Shown here: positions 1 through 12,890 of the stretch, in pieces | Position numbering within the stretch: position 1 is the stretch's first letter | Layout of the letters: each line of letters starts with the position of its first letter | Assembly (NCBI GenBank): GCA_023362775.1 | Contig: JALMGJ010000020.1 | Location: 9,132,501-9,196,500, forward strand | Source of the DNA: Charina bottae | Taxonomy: Eukaryota; Chordata; Lepidosauria; Squamata; Charinaidae | DNA length: 64,000 nt | Direction: 5' to 3' | Translations under genes and position numbers: made by a program | The notes under the pieces: generated by a model | Told to the model about the DNA's origin: nothing | The model's database searches: none | What the model saw: only the letters and a program-made list of their open reading frames with translations

Positions 1-1929
1 CAAAGCGCTCCAATGTGCATAGCAGATGTTAATGCATTTTTAATAAAATAAGGCATCCCTTGTTTCACAGCACAATAGAGAGGATACCACCAACCCTCCA
101 CATTCCCTGCATTCACCTACATGTGAGACATAGGGATGTAAAAGCATTTCGCTGTGGACCCTGATAGGAGCGATTTCAGCTTTTCACTCTGAATGGATCC
201 ATGGGAGTGAGGCAGGGAAACAAGCCTTCATCCTACCTCAAAGAGCAAAAGAAAAAGAAATCGGACCCTTTTTTGTAAATGTGCACACTTTGTGTCTTTT
301 TCTTGCTTTTCACAGCACAAATGTTGCAAGTCTCCTAGCACTGTAGGGCTTGCTGCTGAAATGGCTTCTTCTTTCTGATGGTTCTTGGTATAACCAGGTG
401 ACATTTTACAAAATAAACAAGCCCCCTACCCCAAATTAATCAACTGCATTATATCTGGATATTTTATTAAAAATCCTGTCATAAATCTGCCAAAATGGAA
501 ATTTATCGTGCAGAGCAGGCAGTAAAATGGATTTGCACATCCTGAGTAATATATTTGGATGTGACGCCTTACAAATGTGCACAACAGCCACGTTTAATAA
601 CCTTTACTAGAGTCATAGATTTCCTTACATGGACATTCTTCCTGCCTGGAAACTTTGCAACACTTGAAGCAAGCACATCTGATCATGATTTCACAGTTCA
701 CACAACTTTTATCAAGGCAGTTCATGCAGTTTCTGTTATTATGAATCAGTGTCTTCATTTTCAGACATCATACTTAACTGACTGCTTATGGTGAGATGGA
801 ATAACAAGTTGCCTATACTGGCAATTTCTCAGGTGCATCAGAACTCCTCTGAGAAATCCTTTGCAGAACAGTTATGAGATTACATGGCCCAGTCTTAAAT
901 ACTAAGGCCCATATAAAAATTGACTGTGTTACATCAGATTGTATGGCATGTTGGCAAACCAACCTTAACTTAATTGCAGGGCAAAACTATCAAGTTCCAT
1001 ACTAGGAACTAATTTCTGAGTGGGATGTAGAGAGAGGGAGCTAGATTTGTGTGATAAAGACAATTCTTTGCACTATTACCTTCACTGCGCCCCCACCCCA
1101 CCCCCCAAAACATCAAAACCAGACCATAGACTTTGAGGGATTTTGCTCAATCAGGGTTGACAACAATATAATTAAAAGGATTTAAGCTTAATTGGGGATA
1201 GAAATATGAACTGTGTAACAAAAAATGAACTTCAAGTCCCAGGCAATGTGAAATTATTGTGATATCCAATCCTTTAGCAGTTCTGAATTTCAGCTTGCCT
1301 CCTGACAATTACATGAATATATGAACTACATTCAGAGTCACCAGATGAATTCAATCAGGGCCAGGCAAATATCGCATACATAATCTATTAGTTTACCCCA
1401 AAGGAACCAAAGCATTGAATTCAAACAAAATGAAGTCATCAGTAATAATAATGATAAAAAAGAAACTTATAAGGCAATATTAAAAAACCCACCATTTTCT
1501 CACATTCGTAAGAAAAAAAAAATCATACCAATTGCAACCTATTCTCCCATCTGACTATATATACATATATTTAAAAATATGCATTTGATCAGATAGCCAT
1601 TCTAAGGCAGAATTATGAAAAAAGAAAACAGATTTTAGGTGCACAGGAAGAATAAATGCTTGTCCTAGAAAAAGCAATCAGAAGTTACAAAAGAAGTGCA
1701 AAAATTTATGCCAACTTGAAAACTTGGCATAATACAGTATGATAAGAATTACCATTGGAATGTGTCAGTGAGACTTGTAATCACTATTTAATTTAGGAGC
1801 TGGGTGAATGGGGGGAGTGTTCTGTGCTTCACCCTGCCCCCAGCTGCCTCTGTGAACTACCCTTAATACTTGCTATCTGTCAGCCTTGCGAGGTAGACCA
1901 GACAGGAAGCATGGCCAATGAGCTAATTC
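1..1929. other. Stretch without recognised genes or repeats
   Basis: AT-rich DNA with short open frames only and no family motif that I recognise. A short C-rich run lies near 1090. No terminal repeats or SINE boxes were seen. Confidence 0.5.
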
Positions 1930-2305
1930 TACTTTATTTATTTCTTTATTTTATTTCTATCCCGCCTTTATAATGAGTTATTTATAAAAACTCAAGTTTT
2001 TATAAATAACTCAAGGTGGCGAACATACCTAATACTCCTTCCTCCTCCTCTTTTCCCCACAACCCTGTGAGGTGAGTTGGGCTGAGAGAGAGTGACTGGC
2101 CTGAGGTCACCCAGCCAGCTTTCATGCCTAAGGCGGAACTAGAACTCACAGTCTCCTGGTTTCCCATTGGCTCCTTCCTAGGGCTGAGAAAGAGTGTGTG
2201 ACTGGCCCAAGGTCACCCAGCTGGCTTTCATGCCTAAGGCAGGACTAGAACTCTCAGTCTCCTGGTTTCTAGCCCGTTGCCCTAACCACTACACCAAACT
2301 GGCTC
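1930..2305 (-). repeat. tRNA-derived SINE with duplicated core (dimeric)
   Basis: Read on the minus strand, the element begins at 2305 with a tRNA-like head (GAGCCAGTTTGGTGTAGTGG) and an A/B-box-like part. The core GGTGACCTTGGGCCAGTCAC then occurs twice, the two halves being joined by an AGCCCTAGGAAGGAGCCAAT linker. The 3' tail ends in GGCGGGATAGAAATAAA and simple AAT/AAAT sequence. The same two-core layout recurs on the plus strand at 30406-30757, so this is a subfamily structure and not a local accident. Near 1974-2011 the tail holds a small perfect inverted repeat (GAGTTATTTATAAAAACT and its complement) that is absent from the other copy. It is not a tRNA gene. Confidence 0.8.
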
Positions 2306-2317
2306 TTTATTTTATTT

Positions 2318-2326
2318 ATATATATA

Positions 2327-2378
<52 letters not shown>
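2318..2378. repeat. (TA)n microsatellite
   Basis: Nearly pure TA dinucleotide run directly beside the head of the SINE. Confidence 0.9.
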
Positions 2379-2381
<3 letters not shown>

Positions 2382-3059
2382 ACATATATATATATCTTTA
2401 TTGCAAGGTTACATTAAGAGAATCTTGCAAGTCTGAAAATACATTTCTCCCCCCTCACCTTTACAGCCCAAGAAACTAGGGGGAGGGTCCCTTCTGAGTC
2501 ACTTGCCCTTCCCACATTCCTGCTGCGGGTAAGCTGCCTCTTGTCTGACTGTTCCCTTGGCTGCGTCTCTTCTCCTTGTCTCCCAAGGTCATTCCCACAT
2601 ATAATTACAGTATCAAAGCGATGGGAACAGACCATAGTCAACTAAACCTCATTGCTTAACTAGTTAAATCTAGGCCAGAATCAGTATACACCCACCCATA
2701 CAGCCACCCCATATGACTGGTGTCACCAATAGACTGAATATTTGAAGGCAAAGAGGAAAGAAGAACAAGTATATATGGGATAGCATGCTAGAGAGGAAGA
2801 TATACTCAGTTCTGGCTTTTGAGCACCAGCTGGGTAAGGGTGGGGTAGCTACAGCTTCCAATATAAAGCTCCTTATTAGAAACAAAGTTTGTTGACTTTG
2901 AAGTGGGTTGTATATTCCTAGTATTTGTAAACAGCTAAATTATAAAATGCTATGATATTTATAAGACCTAACATAAAAGATAATACAAACCATATAACCA
3001 CATTAATAACAAACATAAAACCAAATCAGTCAAATTAAAAGTGCATACTACTGTACTAG

Positions 3060-3620
3060 TGGCATGCTAAACACAGATGTCCATCTCCAAAGGCTTGAAG
3101 CAAGGCAGATCTTAACAGCTTTCTGTAAAATAACTAAAACAGAGGCTATCTGATTCCTCCCATTGTTCCATAAGGAACATCTGTCAGAGTGGCAATGGGG
3201 AAGCACGGTTTCTGGCCCCACCACCTTCTCTTTCTGTGCTGGGGACAGGCTGGCCAGGGTCAACTTGGAGGAGATGGTCCTGTAGATATCCAGTTTCCAT
3301 ACCCTGTAGGCTATATAGGTTAATGCCAGCTTCTTATATTGTACTCAGAAACTGATTGGAAGCCACGGCAGCACCTACAATATAGGCACAACATTACTGA
3401 ACCATCTCCCTGCTCTCAGCATATCACCTACTACGAATAGTCTTCAAAGGCAGCTCCAAGTACAAAACATTGCAGTAATCCAATCTAGAGCTAATGAGGG
3501 CATGCCTGACTGTTACCAGAGTCTCTCTCTCCAAAAAGGTCCCAACTGGTGCACCAGATGAAACTGGGCAAAGATATCCATGGAGCTGTGAGCACACCAA
3601 CGTGAATTTGGATGGGTTTC
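3060..3620 (-). mobile_element. Old L2/CR1-like LINE fragment
   Basis: Around 3460-3560 the sequence aligns by eye with the L2-like element at 10660-10760: both carry the ATTGCAGTA(A/G)TC motif, then GGGCA(T/C)G, and further on TCTC(T/G)CTCCA followed by AACTGG(T/C)GCAC. It is far more diverged than the other L2-like copies and has many stops. The outer limits are approximate. Confidence 0.5.
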
Positions 3621-3661
3621 ATTAATACCTAGTAATATATTCCCAAGGAAAGAATGACAAT

Positions 3662-3722
3662 AAAGAAGAGGAAGAGGAGGAGGAGGAGGAGGAGGAGGGG
3701 GAGGAGGGGGAGGAAGATGAAG
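3662..3722. repeat. (GGA)n purine-rich microsatellite
   Basis: A GAGGAGGAG run with a few interruptions; all purine on the plus strand. Confidence 0.9.
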
Positions 3723-4832
3723 AAATAATGAAATTTAAATGCTGCCCAACTCCTGCAACTCTGGGCAGTATATTCCATTAATAATATACAGAAGTCTACA
3801 AATGTCTCAAACTTAGTCCAATCAGGTTCCTTCAAGATCTATTATCCTTTGCCAAGCATGCAAAAGAAGGTATGATTTAATGTTTATTCTTTCGGGGAAA
3901 CAGCCAACACAAGAGAAAAGGTACTTAACCCTGCTGTATTATTAGATGTCATTGTCTTCTAAAACATTGAGAACCTGCTGAAATAGTCACTTTGGCAATG
4001 GCATTTTCTTTTATAATGCTGATGCTTTTCTTTCATATTACTACTCAGCATCAGCGGTATACAATACATGTCCCTGGCTGCTCCTGCTCCCTAAAGACCT
4101 GAGAAATGAATAAAGGCTGGAGAGAATCACCATTCTGATGGACGTTAAACACTCTAGACTGTATTGCGTGTAATAACATCTGACAGGGGCCTTAGTTTAG
4201 GATGCTTAGACCTTGGACTGATCCCACCTTCTGGGCTGGGCACTGAATTCTCCTGACAGGAAAGAGCATCAAAGAATATCCTGTTCCACTGAAGACTTTC
4301 TTAGGCAACAAGGCCTTCCTGAATTTGCGTTCCTACGTTTGTCTTCTGGTCACGTCTGCTGCTTTTGTCCAATGATCCCTGAATCATCTGAGATTACCTG
4401 AACCCCAGCTTTGAGAATCACAGAATTGCTAGAAACCCCTTTATTGCTAATACTACAGCTATTAGGACGTCTAGCCTCTTTTGCAGCAAACAGTTGCAAC
4501 TAATATACTGACTATCTCAGCTTCCATGGTTTAAGCCCCACTGCATCAGACCTGTTATATGAGATACTAGGAGGCACTGACTCACCTCAGACATGTATAG
4601 AATGAGGACACTGTAGGAGTTTGACTCAGCCCTATTATCTTCCAGGGAGTCAACAGTGGGTTTCCAGTCATTCCCTTTGAATATGCAGGATGGTTAACAC
4701 AGTGGATTTTCTGTTCATCATTCCAGGAGTAACCTGCAAGTCAACCTTCAGTGCCACCCAAAAAACTGTATTCAAGCTTCAGGGAAGGAATGTAGTGGTG
4801 GTGTCACTAAAACCCAGCCAATGCTTTTTGGG

Positions 4833-5166
4833 TAAAAAGGTAAAGGTAAAGGTTCCCCCCGCACATTTGTGCTGTCGTGTCCGACTCTAGGGGCCGGTGC
4901 TCATCTCCGTTTGTTAGCCGAAGAGCCAGCGTTGTCCGAAGACGCTTCCACGGTCATGTGGCCACATGACACACGCGGAACGCTGTTACCTACCCACCAA
5001 AGTGGTACCTATTAATCTACTTGCATTTGCATGCTTTCGAATTGCTAGGTTGGCAAGAGTTGGAGCTAGTGCGGGAGCTCACTCCGTCACGTGGGGCTAG
5101 GGTCTCGAACCTCCAAACTTGCGATCTTCTGATCGACAAGCCTGGCGTCTTACCCGCTGAGCCACC
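4833..5166 (-). repeat. Sauria SINE with 12-bp target duplication
   Basis: On the minus strand the element starts with a tRNA-like head (GTGGCTCAGCGGGTAAGACG, then the B box GGTTCGAGACC). The Sauria-specific body follows (CCAACCTAGCAATTCGAAAG, GCTCTTCGGCTAACAAACGG). It ends with the Bov-B-type tail GAGTCGGACACGACAGCAC and AACCTTTACCTTTACC. Both flanks carry ATGCTTTTTGGG (4821-4832 and 5167-5178), a perfect 12-bp target-site duplication. Sauria SINEs are known only from squamates and share their 3' end with the Bov-B LINE, which probably moves them. Confidence 0.95.
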
Positions 5167-5178
5167 ATGCTTTTTGGG

Positions 5179-8039
5179 ATGAGCAGCTCTGACGTAGTAA
5201 TGGCTGTGCAAAATAGGAAGGCTGTGCTTTGAAGAGCATGTGAGAATACAAACTTAGACTTTGGGCATTTGGAAAACTGCTGAAAGGAAAGCAGGTGGGT
5301 GGAGCTAATAGCAGAGAAAGGGTCTTTTTGTTCAGCTGCTGTCTTCTGAATGCTAAATGTGGTTCATAAATTTGGGGGTGGGGTACAAAAGGGAAAAGGG
5401 GAAAAGCTCTGAAAGAGAAACTCAGAAAACTGGTGTGCTTAACTCTTTCCCATAACTGCTGTCAGCAGGATGTGAAAATGTATTTCAGTAACTAAGAGAA
5501 CAATAAAGCTTTAGAAATGGAAACTCTAGACTTTGCAGAACAAAATTATGGGTGAAAGATGATTCAGGCAGAGTCACAAAGTCAGACATTCCTGAAAGTG
5601 GAAATTGACAAAAAGTAACCTTATGTCTCATTCTATGCATGAACACAAACAAATGAGGGAGAGAGATGATTTTCAATGATTCATTTATAAACAGAAGTTC
5701 TAATATGTACCATAAAAACATCAACCAGATCATTATCTAGTTTTATACTTAAATTTATACTTACTGTTTTTTTTTTAAATTATGTAACTTGTGCCCTTTT
5801 AACTATGCAAATTTAAAGCATCACAAATGCTCCTGCCCAAATCATTAAAGATCTCTAAAGCAACACATGCCTATCCTTTGTTTCGCACCGAGTCCATCAC
5901 CACTGGCTCTCTAGCCATTGTCTGATGTGCTCCATTGCTCAGAGCTTTCTGGGGAAGGAAATCATTCTCCACAGCGTCAGAAAGGGCACTCAGGAGCCAT
6001 TACAAAGATGGCTCTGTCTGTCTCACCATTCCCTACTAAGACCAGGGGGTTCCACAGGATGACCAACTCTGGCTACTGGAAAGTCACACCATTGGATTCT
6101 ATAGATCTTTGAGAGGAGATCATTTATGTATCATTTTTTCTAGACAAACACACAATTAACTTCTTCACTGAAGCTATTTCCTCTCATTACCTCTATCTGA
6201 TGCCCCTTGATTCTGTAACCTACAGGTCTTTATAGTCTTCTTCTGGACTGTGAATAGGACAAGCTTGCTTGAACAGTTGAAACCGAGTAGTGATCCTCTG
6301 CTATTATGATAGGGAAAACACCTTACTCCACTGAAGGCAACATTTGAAGCTGGTGGAAGAAATGTTAAAATTTTAACCTTGATAGAATACCAGGCACAGA
6401 ATAAGAGATGATATAATGGGGGGCAAATTAGGTGTTTCTGATCATATGTATAAAAAAGAGTTATTTGACAAATGGCATTACGGTTGCTGAAAGGTTCTTA
6501 GACACAAGGCAGGAAAGAGCTTAAGATTTTCATTTTGAAAATAATGAAAAAATGAACTTTAAGTCAGTTAATCACTTGTCTGAGCTTCTAGTAAATTCTG
6601 TTCTAGAATATAAACATCTGAACCAGAAGATTGCAGAACTCCGTTTCTGACAACAAGTGATGTTTTCTCAGTTTATGCACAGTAACAAATAATGACACAG
6701 AAATCCCCACATTTGTTCCTTATTTTTTATTTCCCAGGAAATATTTTGATTTGTGTTTTATAAACATAAAGCATTTGTTTTTGAAAAACAGAATTATCTC
6801 TCCTTTTTGTTGTTGTTTTGGCATCACTGGGAAATCCAATAATAGAGGGCAATCTATATGTGATAACTTCTTTAGAATACCCAGAGCAGAATATTTGGGG
6901 TATTGCTTTCTTCTGGCACCTTTTCTTGCAGAAATCTCTCTCTCTCTCTGTGTATGCTGAGAAAAAGCAGCTGGCATATTTGTAACATGCAGGTCACACT
7001 ACTACAGAGTGCAGATTTTCAACCTCTCACTCAATTTACAACAGCTGTAACAATTCAACTAAGCTAACACTGAATGTTAAATTATTGCAGGAGTTGGTGG
7101 TTGTTGCAGCCTCTCTTGTTTCTCAGACTTAAGAATTTACTTAGAAGAATATATTATTTATTCCCATGTACATAAGAGTGGTGTTTCAGGCTTATTGCCC
7201 ATTACATTGATAAACAATTAACAGTGGGGTAACTTCAAGAAATGTCTATCATCTGGCCTCAGAATCTAAAAGACTGAAGCATACAGAAGGGTTATTAAGC
7301 TATTCTGAGTTACAATGCCTTAGAAAAATTGCACTGCATCAGATTTCCACACTCAGACTTTATGGACTGAAAATTAGGCTTTTGATGGATGCAAAGAATC
7401 TCTAAAACCTTCATTCAGTGGCTCTAAAACTGTCTGTGCTTTTTGGTATAGATATATATAGATAATGTAGATTCTTGTTGTTAAGTTCTCTGTCCTCTTT
7501 TCTCTTGTCTGTTGTTCATCTCTCTCTCCCCCTGCTGTTGCTTGCCTTTTGTCAACTAATTATTTTTGAGGTTTAGTGAATAAACATCAAACTATATATT
7601 TTTAGCTAGCTGATCTGAGTGGTGTGCGTGCTTGTTCTGATCTGGATATAGGGATTGGCTGGGAGTGTGCTGGTTGCAGACTACGTGAGAAATTACCCAC
7701 AGTAATTTTCCAACAGGGTTCACATAGCGAATGTGCACATATCTGGCTATGTGGCCCATCAATGATAATACTAGGGAACGGGGAAGCCCATTATGTTGCC
7801 CTCATTCCAAAAGAAGAAATGGTCACCACTGCAATGCTCTCTGAATTGCCATGCTTCCAGTTACAGTTGTCTACCAGCAGTAAACATATTTTCCTCCTGA
7901 TTCAGTTCTAGTAGGGCTACCACATATGGGCTGCAAAAGTATGGATAACACCTAGCTGGAAGCAGAAATGCAGGGAAACTCCTTTAACACTTTACCCCCT
8001 TTTAGTGGTTGCCCAGATAGATCCATGCATTTTAGTATC
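5179..8039. other. Stretch without recognised genes or repeats
   Basis: No repeat family, terminal repeat or credible coding frame recognised. Open frames of 60-95 codons occur but show no domain. The part around 7440-7920 has an LTR-like feel (AATAAAC followed by a GT-rich part) but no paired end was found, so it is not called. Confidence 0.45.
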
Positions 8040-8717
8040 ACTTTGCCTTGCACATTTTTCTTTGTTCAGCCTTTTTGATGGTCCAGTCTTCATAATCACA
8101 TTACAACTGGGAAAACCATGGCCTTGACAATACTGTGTGTACCTTTGTTGTCCGGGTGACATCTCTGAACTTTAATATTTGTCTAGTCATGTCAGTCTTT
8201 TTCCTAAGTAGCAGATGCCTCTTTATTTCATGGTTACAGTTACCATGCTTGTGAATCTTTGAGCCTAGAAAGATACAGTCCATTACTACTTCAACTTCTT
8301 CTCCATCTATTTGTATTGTGTGGACCTTAGTATCTTGGTTTTTTAAAATACTGAGCAGTAGACTTTTACACTCATTACTTTAAACTTCAGCAAGGGATTC
8401 CTGAAGTCTCTCTTTCTTCCAGCCAGCAAAGTGGTATGATCAACCACTATGAGGTTGTTCATGCTTCTCCTGACGATTTTAATTCCAGTTTGTATTTCGT
8501 CTAGTCCATAATTTATCATGATATATTCTGCATGTTAGTTAAATAAAGTAACAGTATACAATCCTGGCATGCCCCTTTGCCATTTTGAATCATTTGGTTT
8601 CTCCATAATGTGTTCTCTGTTGCTTCCTGGTCATCATACAAATTCTTCAACAAGCAGATAAGTGGCTTGGTACAACCATGAGTTTAAGGGCTATCCACAT
8701 TTTGTTATAGTCTACAT

Positions 8718-8971
8718 CAGGGGTGAGCAATGTCAGGCCCGCGGGCCATATAAGGCCCGCGGGGCTCCCGCCTAAGGCCCACGGGGCTCTCACCCACAAG
8801 CCCCGCCCCTTCCATGCGATTGGCTCCCGCCTGCAAACCCCACCCGCCAGTGCTTGTGATTGGCTCCCGCCCGCAAACTCTGGCCCCTGGTCCGCGGAAA
8901 TCCCAGAAACCCCGCCCCCCAATTATAAATATCCAAATGGCCCTTGGCAGAAAAAAGGTTCCCCACCCCTG
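8718..8971. mobile_element. hAT-type MITE, GC-rich, 8-bp target duplication
   Basis: The ends are CAGGGGTG and CACCCCTG, and both flanks carry GTCTACAT (8710-8717 and 8972-8979), as expected of a hAT transposon. The target is the RT motif A part of the old Bov-B, whose sequence continues on both sides. The interior holds the unit GCGATTGGCTCCCGCC with GC boxes, the same unit that is tandemly amplified at 18178-18607. No transposase is present, so it is non-autonomous. Confidence 0.9.
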
Positions 8972-9060
8972 GTCTACATGGTCAAAAGCCATAGTAAAAT
9001 TAATAAAGCAAAAACAGATGACCTTTGGGAACCCCCTTGGCTGTTTCATTATCCATCAGA

Positions 9061-9440
9061 TTTATTTATTCAATTTATATAGCCTCCCATCTCAAATCAG
9101 TGACTCCGTGTGGCTAACAATCATAAAAACAGTTAAACAATTAAAACAGTACAAAACAAATTAAATACAAATAGCAGCCAAGAGATATTAAAATCCATCA
9201 GTGTCAGCACAGCAAGGAAACAGGACCCTTCACACACTCGGGACCCCAGGCCCGGGCACGCAGCCAGGTCTTCAAAGCCTTCAGAAAAGCCAGTAGGGCC
9301 AAGGCCATCCTAATCTCAGGAGGGAGGATATTCCAGAAGGCAGGCGCTATGGCAGAAAAGGCACATCTCCTGGCCCCGCCAGCCAACATTCCTTGGCTAA
9401 TGGGACCTGGAGCATGCCCATCCTGCCGGACCGGATTGAT
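9061..9440 (-). mobile_element. L2/CR1-like LINE 3' end inserted in Bov-B
   Basis: The minus strand encodes the C-terminal LINE motif AFSAIAPAFWNILPPEIR (about 9310-9365), followed by a 3' UTR ending near 9061 in AATAAATAAA-like sequence. Old Bov-B sequence resumes directly on both sides. Confidence 0.8.
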
Positions 9441-9944
9441 GCTAGCAACATGATCTCAGGCATCTCTGCCTCTTTTGAATCCACCTTATGCATTTGGGAG
9501 TTCCTGTTCCTGTATTGTTGAAGTCTGGGTTCAAAATAGCGTGGGAGAGAAGCGTGGCAGTTTGATAATTTGAGTGTTCTTTTGGGTGGGGGGTTATTGG
9601 GGGGGGAAAAGAACTTTTCCAGTCAATTGGCCACTGCTGTGTTTTCCATACCTGCTTCCAAACCACATTTGGCACTTTAACTATATCATCTAACAAAATG
9701 TTAAACAGTTCAGCTGGTATTTCATCAGCTCCTGTAGCTTTGTTCTCAGCAATATATTCTAAAGACCATTTAGCTTCACTTTCCAAACTGTCTGGTGCTA
9801 GTCTTTGCACATATCATTCATTTTGGAATATTTTTGGACATGTCTTTGGCATATTTGCATCATCTATACTTTCTCCAGTAGATCTTTTCCTTCTTTATCT
9901 CTTATTGTACCCATCTTTGCATAAAGAGATCTCTTAATTTCTGA

Positions 9945-9945
<1 letters not shown>

Positions 9946-9997
<52 letters not shown>
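9946..9997. repeat. (TATC)n microsatellite at LINE 3' end
   Basis: About 13 perfect TATC units directly at the 3' end of the L2-like element. Confidence 0.95.
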
Positions 9998-10099
9998 CAC
10001 ATTTATATCACCGCCCATCTCCCCCACAAGGAGGGACCCTGGGCGGTTCACAATAAAACAATTTAAAGTTCAATAAAAGTCATAAATACATACCAATAA

Positions 10100-12088
10100 T
10101 CAATAAAAATATAAAATACAATCAAATCCAAGTAATGGCAGTTCTACTTCATCCCATGAGCAGGTAAGGCCGGTCCAGGGCAGGTCTAAGGAACCAGCCA
10201 ACCCCAAATGGCTATTCCCCTCCCCACTCCAAGCATGGTGGCAGAACCAGGTCTTCAGTTTTTTTCTGAAGTCCAGGAGAGAGGGGGCTAACCTCACTTC
10301 TGGGGGAAGGATGTTCCAAAGGGCGGGAGCTACTGCAGAGAAGGCCCGCCTCCTGGACCCCGTCAGATGGAATTCTCTTACAGACGGGGTCCGTAGCATG
10401 CCCTCTCTGCATGACCAGGTAGGATGGGTTGATGTAATGGGGATGAGACAGTCCCTCAGGTAACCTGGACCCATGCCATGTAGGGCTTTAAAGGTGATAA
10501 CCAACACCTTGAATTGAATCTGGAAGCAAACTGGCACCCAATGCAGCTCACGGAGCAAAGGTGTTATATGTGCTGATCTTGACACACCTAAAATCGCCCG
10601 TGCGGCCGCATTCTGGACCAGTTGAAGCTTCTGGACACTCTTCAGGGATAGCCCCATGTAGAGCGCATTACAGTAGTCTATATGGGAGATGAGCAGGGCA
10701 CGAGTGACCGTTCAAAGGGCCTCTCGCTCCAGGAAAGGGCGTAACTGGCGCACAACACAAAGTTCCACAAAGGCCCTTCTGGCCATGACTGCCACCTGCT
10801 TTTTGAGCAGGAGTCGTGAGTTCAAGAGAACACCCAAGTTACAAACCGGGTCTGTCTGGGACAGTGTGACCCCATCCAGAACTAAAGATGGCAAATTCCT
10901 GGAAACAGAGGGTCCATTAACCCACAGCCACTCCGTCTTACCAGTGTTCAGCTGAAGCCTGTTGTTCCCCATCCAGACCCCGACAGCCCCCAGGCACCTG
11001 GATAGGGCAGCCACAGCATCACTTACTTCCCCCAGGATGGAGATATATAACTGAGTATCATCGGCATATTGATGATACCTCATCCCGTGGAGACGAATTA
11101 TCCCGCCCAGAGGTTTCATGTAGATGTTAAAAAGGAGTGGAGAGAGAACTGAACCCTGCAGCACCCCATAAAGGAGGGGCTGTGGGCCCGATCTCTCCTC
11201 CCCTATCAACACCGATTGGGACCGGCCCTGGAGGAAGGAGGTGAACCAGCGCAATACTACGCCGCCCACCCCAAACTCCCTGAGTTGCCCCCAAAAGATA
11301 CCATGGTCGATGGTATCGAAAGCCACTGAGAGGTCAAGGAGAGCCAGGATGGATGCACTGCCCCCATCCTGCTCCTGCCAGAGATCATCCATAAGTGCGA
11401 CCAATGCCGTTTCTGTTCCATATCTGGGCCTGAAACCTGACTGGAAGGGGTCTAGATAATCTGTTTCATCTAGAATCCTCTGGAGCTGCAACGCCACCAC
11501 TTTCTCAACTACTTTCCCCAAAAAGGGGAGGTGGGAGACTGGATGAAAATTGTCTAGTACAACAGGGTCCAGCAATGATTTCTTGAGGAGGGGGCACACC
11601 AGTGCCTCCTTGAAGGCCGCCGGGAACACCCCCTCCCGCAAGGATGCATTTAGCATCGACTGGACCCAGCCACACGTCACCTCCCGAGCTGCCTGTACCA
11701 GCCAGGAGGGACATGGATCTAATTGGCATGTGGTGGCATTTACAGTCTGGAGGATCCTATCCACTTCCTTGGGTCCAACAGGATCAAACTGTTCCCAGAT
11801 AACTGGGTAAGTATGTTCCCCAGGCATCTCCACAGACCATGTCTCACACTTAGAGTCCAACTTATAGCGAATCCGAGCGATTTTATCCTGCAGATGCCCC
11901 GAAAACTCCTCAGCACGGCCCTGTAGATGGTTTTCTGAATCCCCTTTACCCAAAAGGTATTGGGTGATCCTGAACAGGGCCGCTGGGTGGCATTCTGCGG
12001 ATGCAATAAAAGCGTAGAAATACTGACGTTTTGTCGCTCTTACCGCCACAAGGTAGGCCTTAACCGCGGCTCTACCTTGTGTTCGGTC
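10100..12088 (-). pseudogene. L2-like reverse transcriptase, one in-frame stop
   Basis: This is the reverse transcriptase of a non-LTR retrotransposon. Counting from a Met at 12049, the fingers/palm region holds FQSGFRPRYGTETALVALM (202-220). Motif A is LLDLSVAFDTIDH with Asp239 and Asp245, motif B is GVLQGSVLSPLLFNIYMKPL and motif C is HQYADDTQLY with YADD at 328-331, so all catalytic Asp residues are present. The frame is open upstream of that Met to the truncation at 12088. One TGA at 10712-10714 interrupts it. The same frame then runs on through CNALYMGLS, LHWVPVCF, GPGYLRDC and RAFSAVAPALWNILPPEVR to about 10100. Apart from truncation and this stop it is well preserved. The N-terminal endonuclease is absent. 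The L2 group is my best placement; CR1 or a sister clade is possible. Confidence 0.88.
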
Positions 12089-12089
12089 G

Positions 12090-12890
12090 GGTTCAGTCTT
12101 TGCTTATCTGGGTGTTGGTTGGTGGAGAGGATGTATTCTGGTCCATCAAACTGAAAGTAGATAGTGAGGCAAAGGTTGATGAGGTCCATGATTCTGGGTA
12201 TTTTGATCTTAAGTGTATTTGGCTAGGTCAGGTATGTTGTGTAGTACTACTGCCATGGATTCTTTAGCTAGTTCTGGATCTATGGATGTAAAGAGTGCTG
12301 TGACATTGAATGAAACTATAATTTAATCTTCTATTTTTAGGGCTTTGATTTTCTGGAGGCGCTGTTAAGGGGTGTTGATAGAATATTTGCTCCCCTCTGT
12401 GAGATGTCCAAGCTTTTTTGTAAGTTTTTTGCCTATGTTGTATGTTGGGGTCCCTGGTAATGATAAATTGGATGAAGAGTTATGTCGGGTTTGTGTTAAG
12501 CTAAGAAGGAAACAAAAACACCAGAACACATCCTCTCTAGCAACCAACACCCAGATAAGCAGGGATTAACGCCAGACAAACAATCAAGCAGAAAACAATA
12601 CCCTAATCAAGGAACTACCAAGGAGAAAACCACACCCCCACCAACACTGGCAGGGCAAGCTACTGTATATAAACAGGGAGCAAAGCCCACACTCACTCAC
12701 ACTGATGACGTTACCTAGCCAGGTAATGAAATATCTGCAAGCAAACAACCAAGCTCAGAGAGCACCAAGGACTCCACAGTTCAACCCTGAGCTACATACA
12801 TACAGTATATTCTCTTCTATTGGAAGTTATACATTTATATTTTACCCTCTCTCTCTAAAGTTACACCAAAGTTTCCTTCTTTCCATGATC
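12090..12890 (-). pseudogene. Penelope-like element fragment (RT piece plus inverted terminal repeats)
   Basis: The minus strand between 12150 and 12480 encodes PLE reverse transcriptase pieces. These include the string GTPTYNIGKKLTKKLGHLT and the motif SFNVTALFTSIDPELAKES, in which the usual catalytic Asp of SFD is Asn, and a piece resembling LINLCLTIYFQFDG. Frames are broken. A terminal sequence containing CCAACACCCAGATAAGC lies on the plus strand at 12520-12560 and in inverted orientation at 12100-12145, so inverted copies of the PLE terminal repeat flank the RT piece. A hammerhead-like motif sits at 12702-12735. It interrupts the old Bov-B and is itself cut by the L2-like insertion. Confidence 0.75.
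12702..12735 (+). ncRNA. Hammerhead-ribozyme-like motif of a PLE (decayed)
   Basis: The core CTGATGA (12702-12708) is followed by a helix II hairpin (GTTACC pairing with GGTAAT across TAGCCA) and GAAA (12728-12731), then TATC. PLE terminal repeats are known to carry minimal hammerheads with a very short helix III. The usual CG after GAAA is TA here, which looks like two CpG decays that keep the base pair. Activity is doubtful. Confidence 0.6.

Larger units (their letters stand above)
9946..12089 (-). mobile_element. 5'-truncated L2/CR1-like LINE with (GATA)n tail
   Basis: The coding part (10100-12088) is followed at its 3' side by the conserved tail, GTGAACCGCCCAGGGTCCCT and GGGGGAGATGGGCGGTGA on the minus strand, and then a GATA microsatellite (9946-9997). 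The 5' end at about 12089 abuts PLE sequence, so the element is 5'-truncated. I saw no clear TSD, which is usual for this group. Confidence 0.9.

Noticed and set aside
7440..7920. LTR-like region and a 95-codon frame
   Set aside because: No matching second LTR, primer-binding site or retroviral protein motif could be shown.
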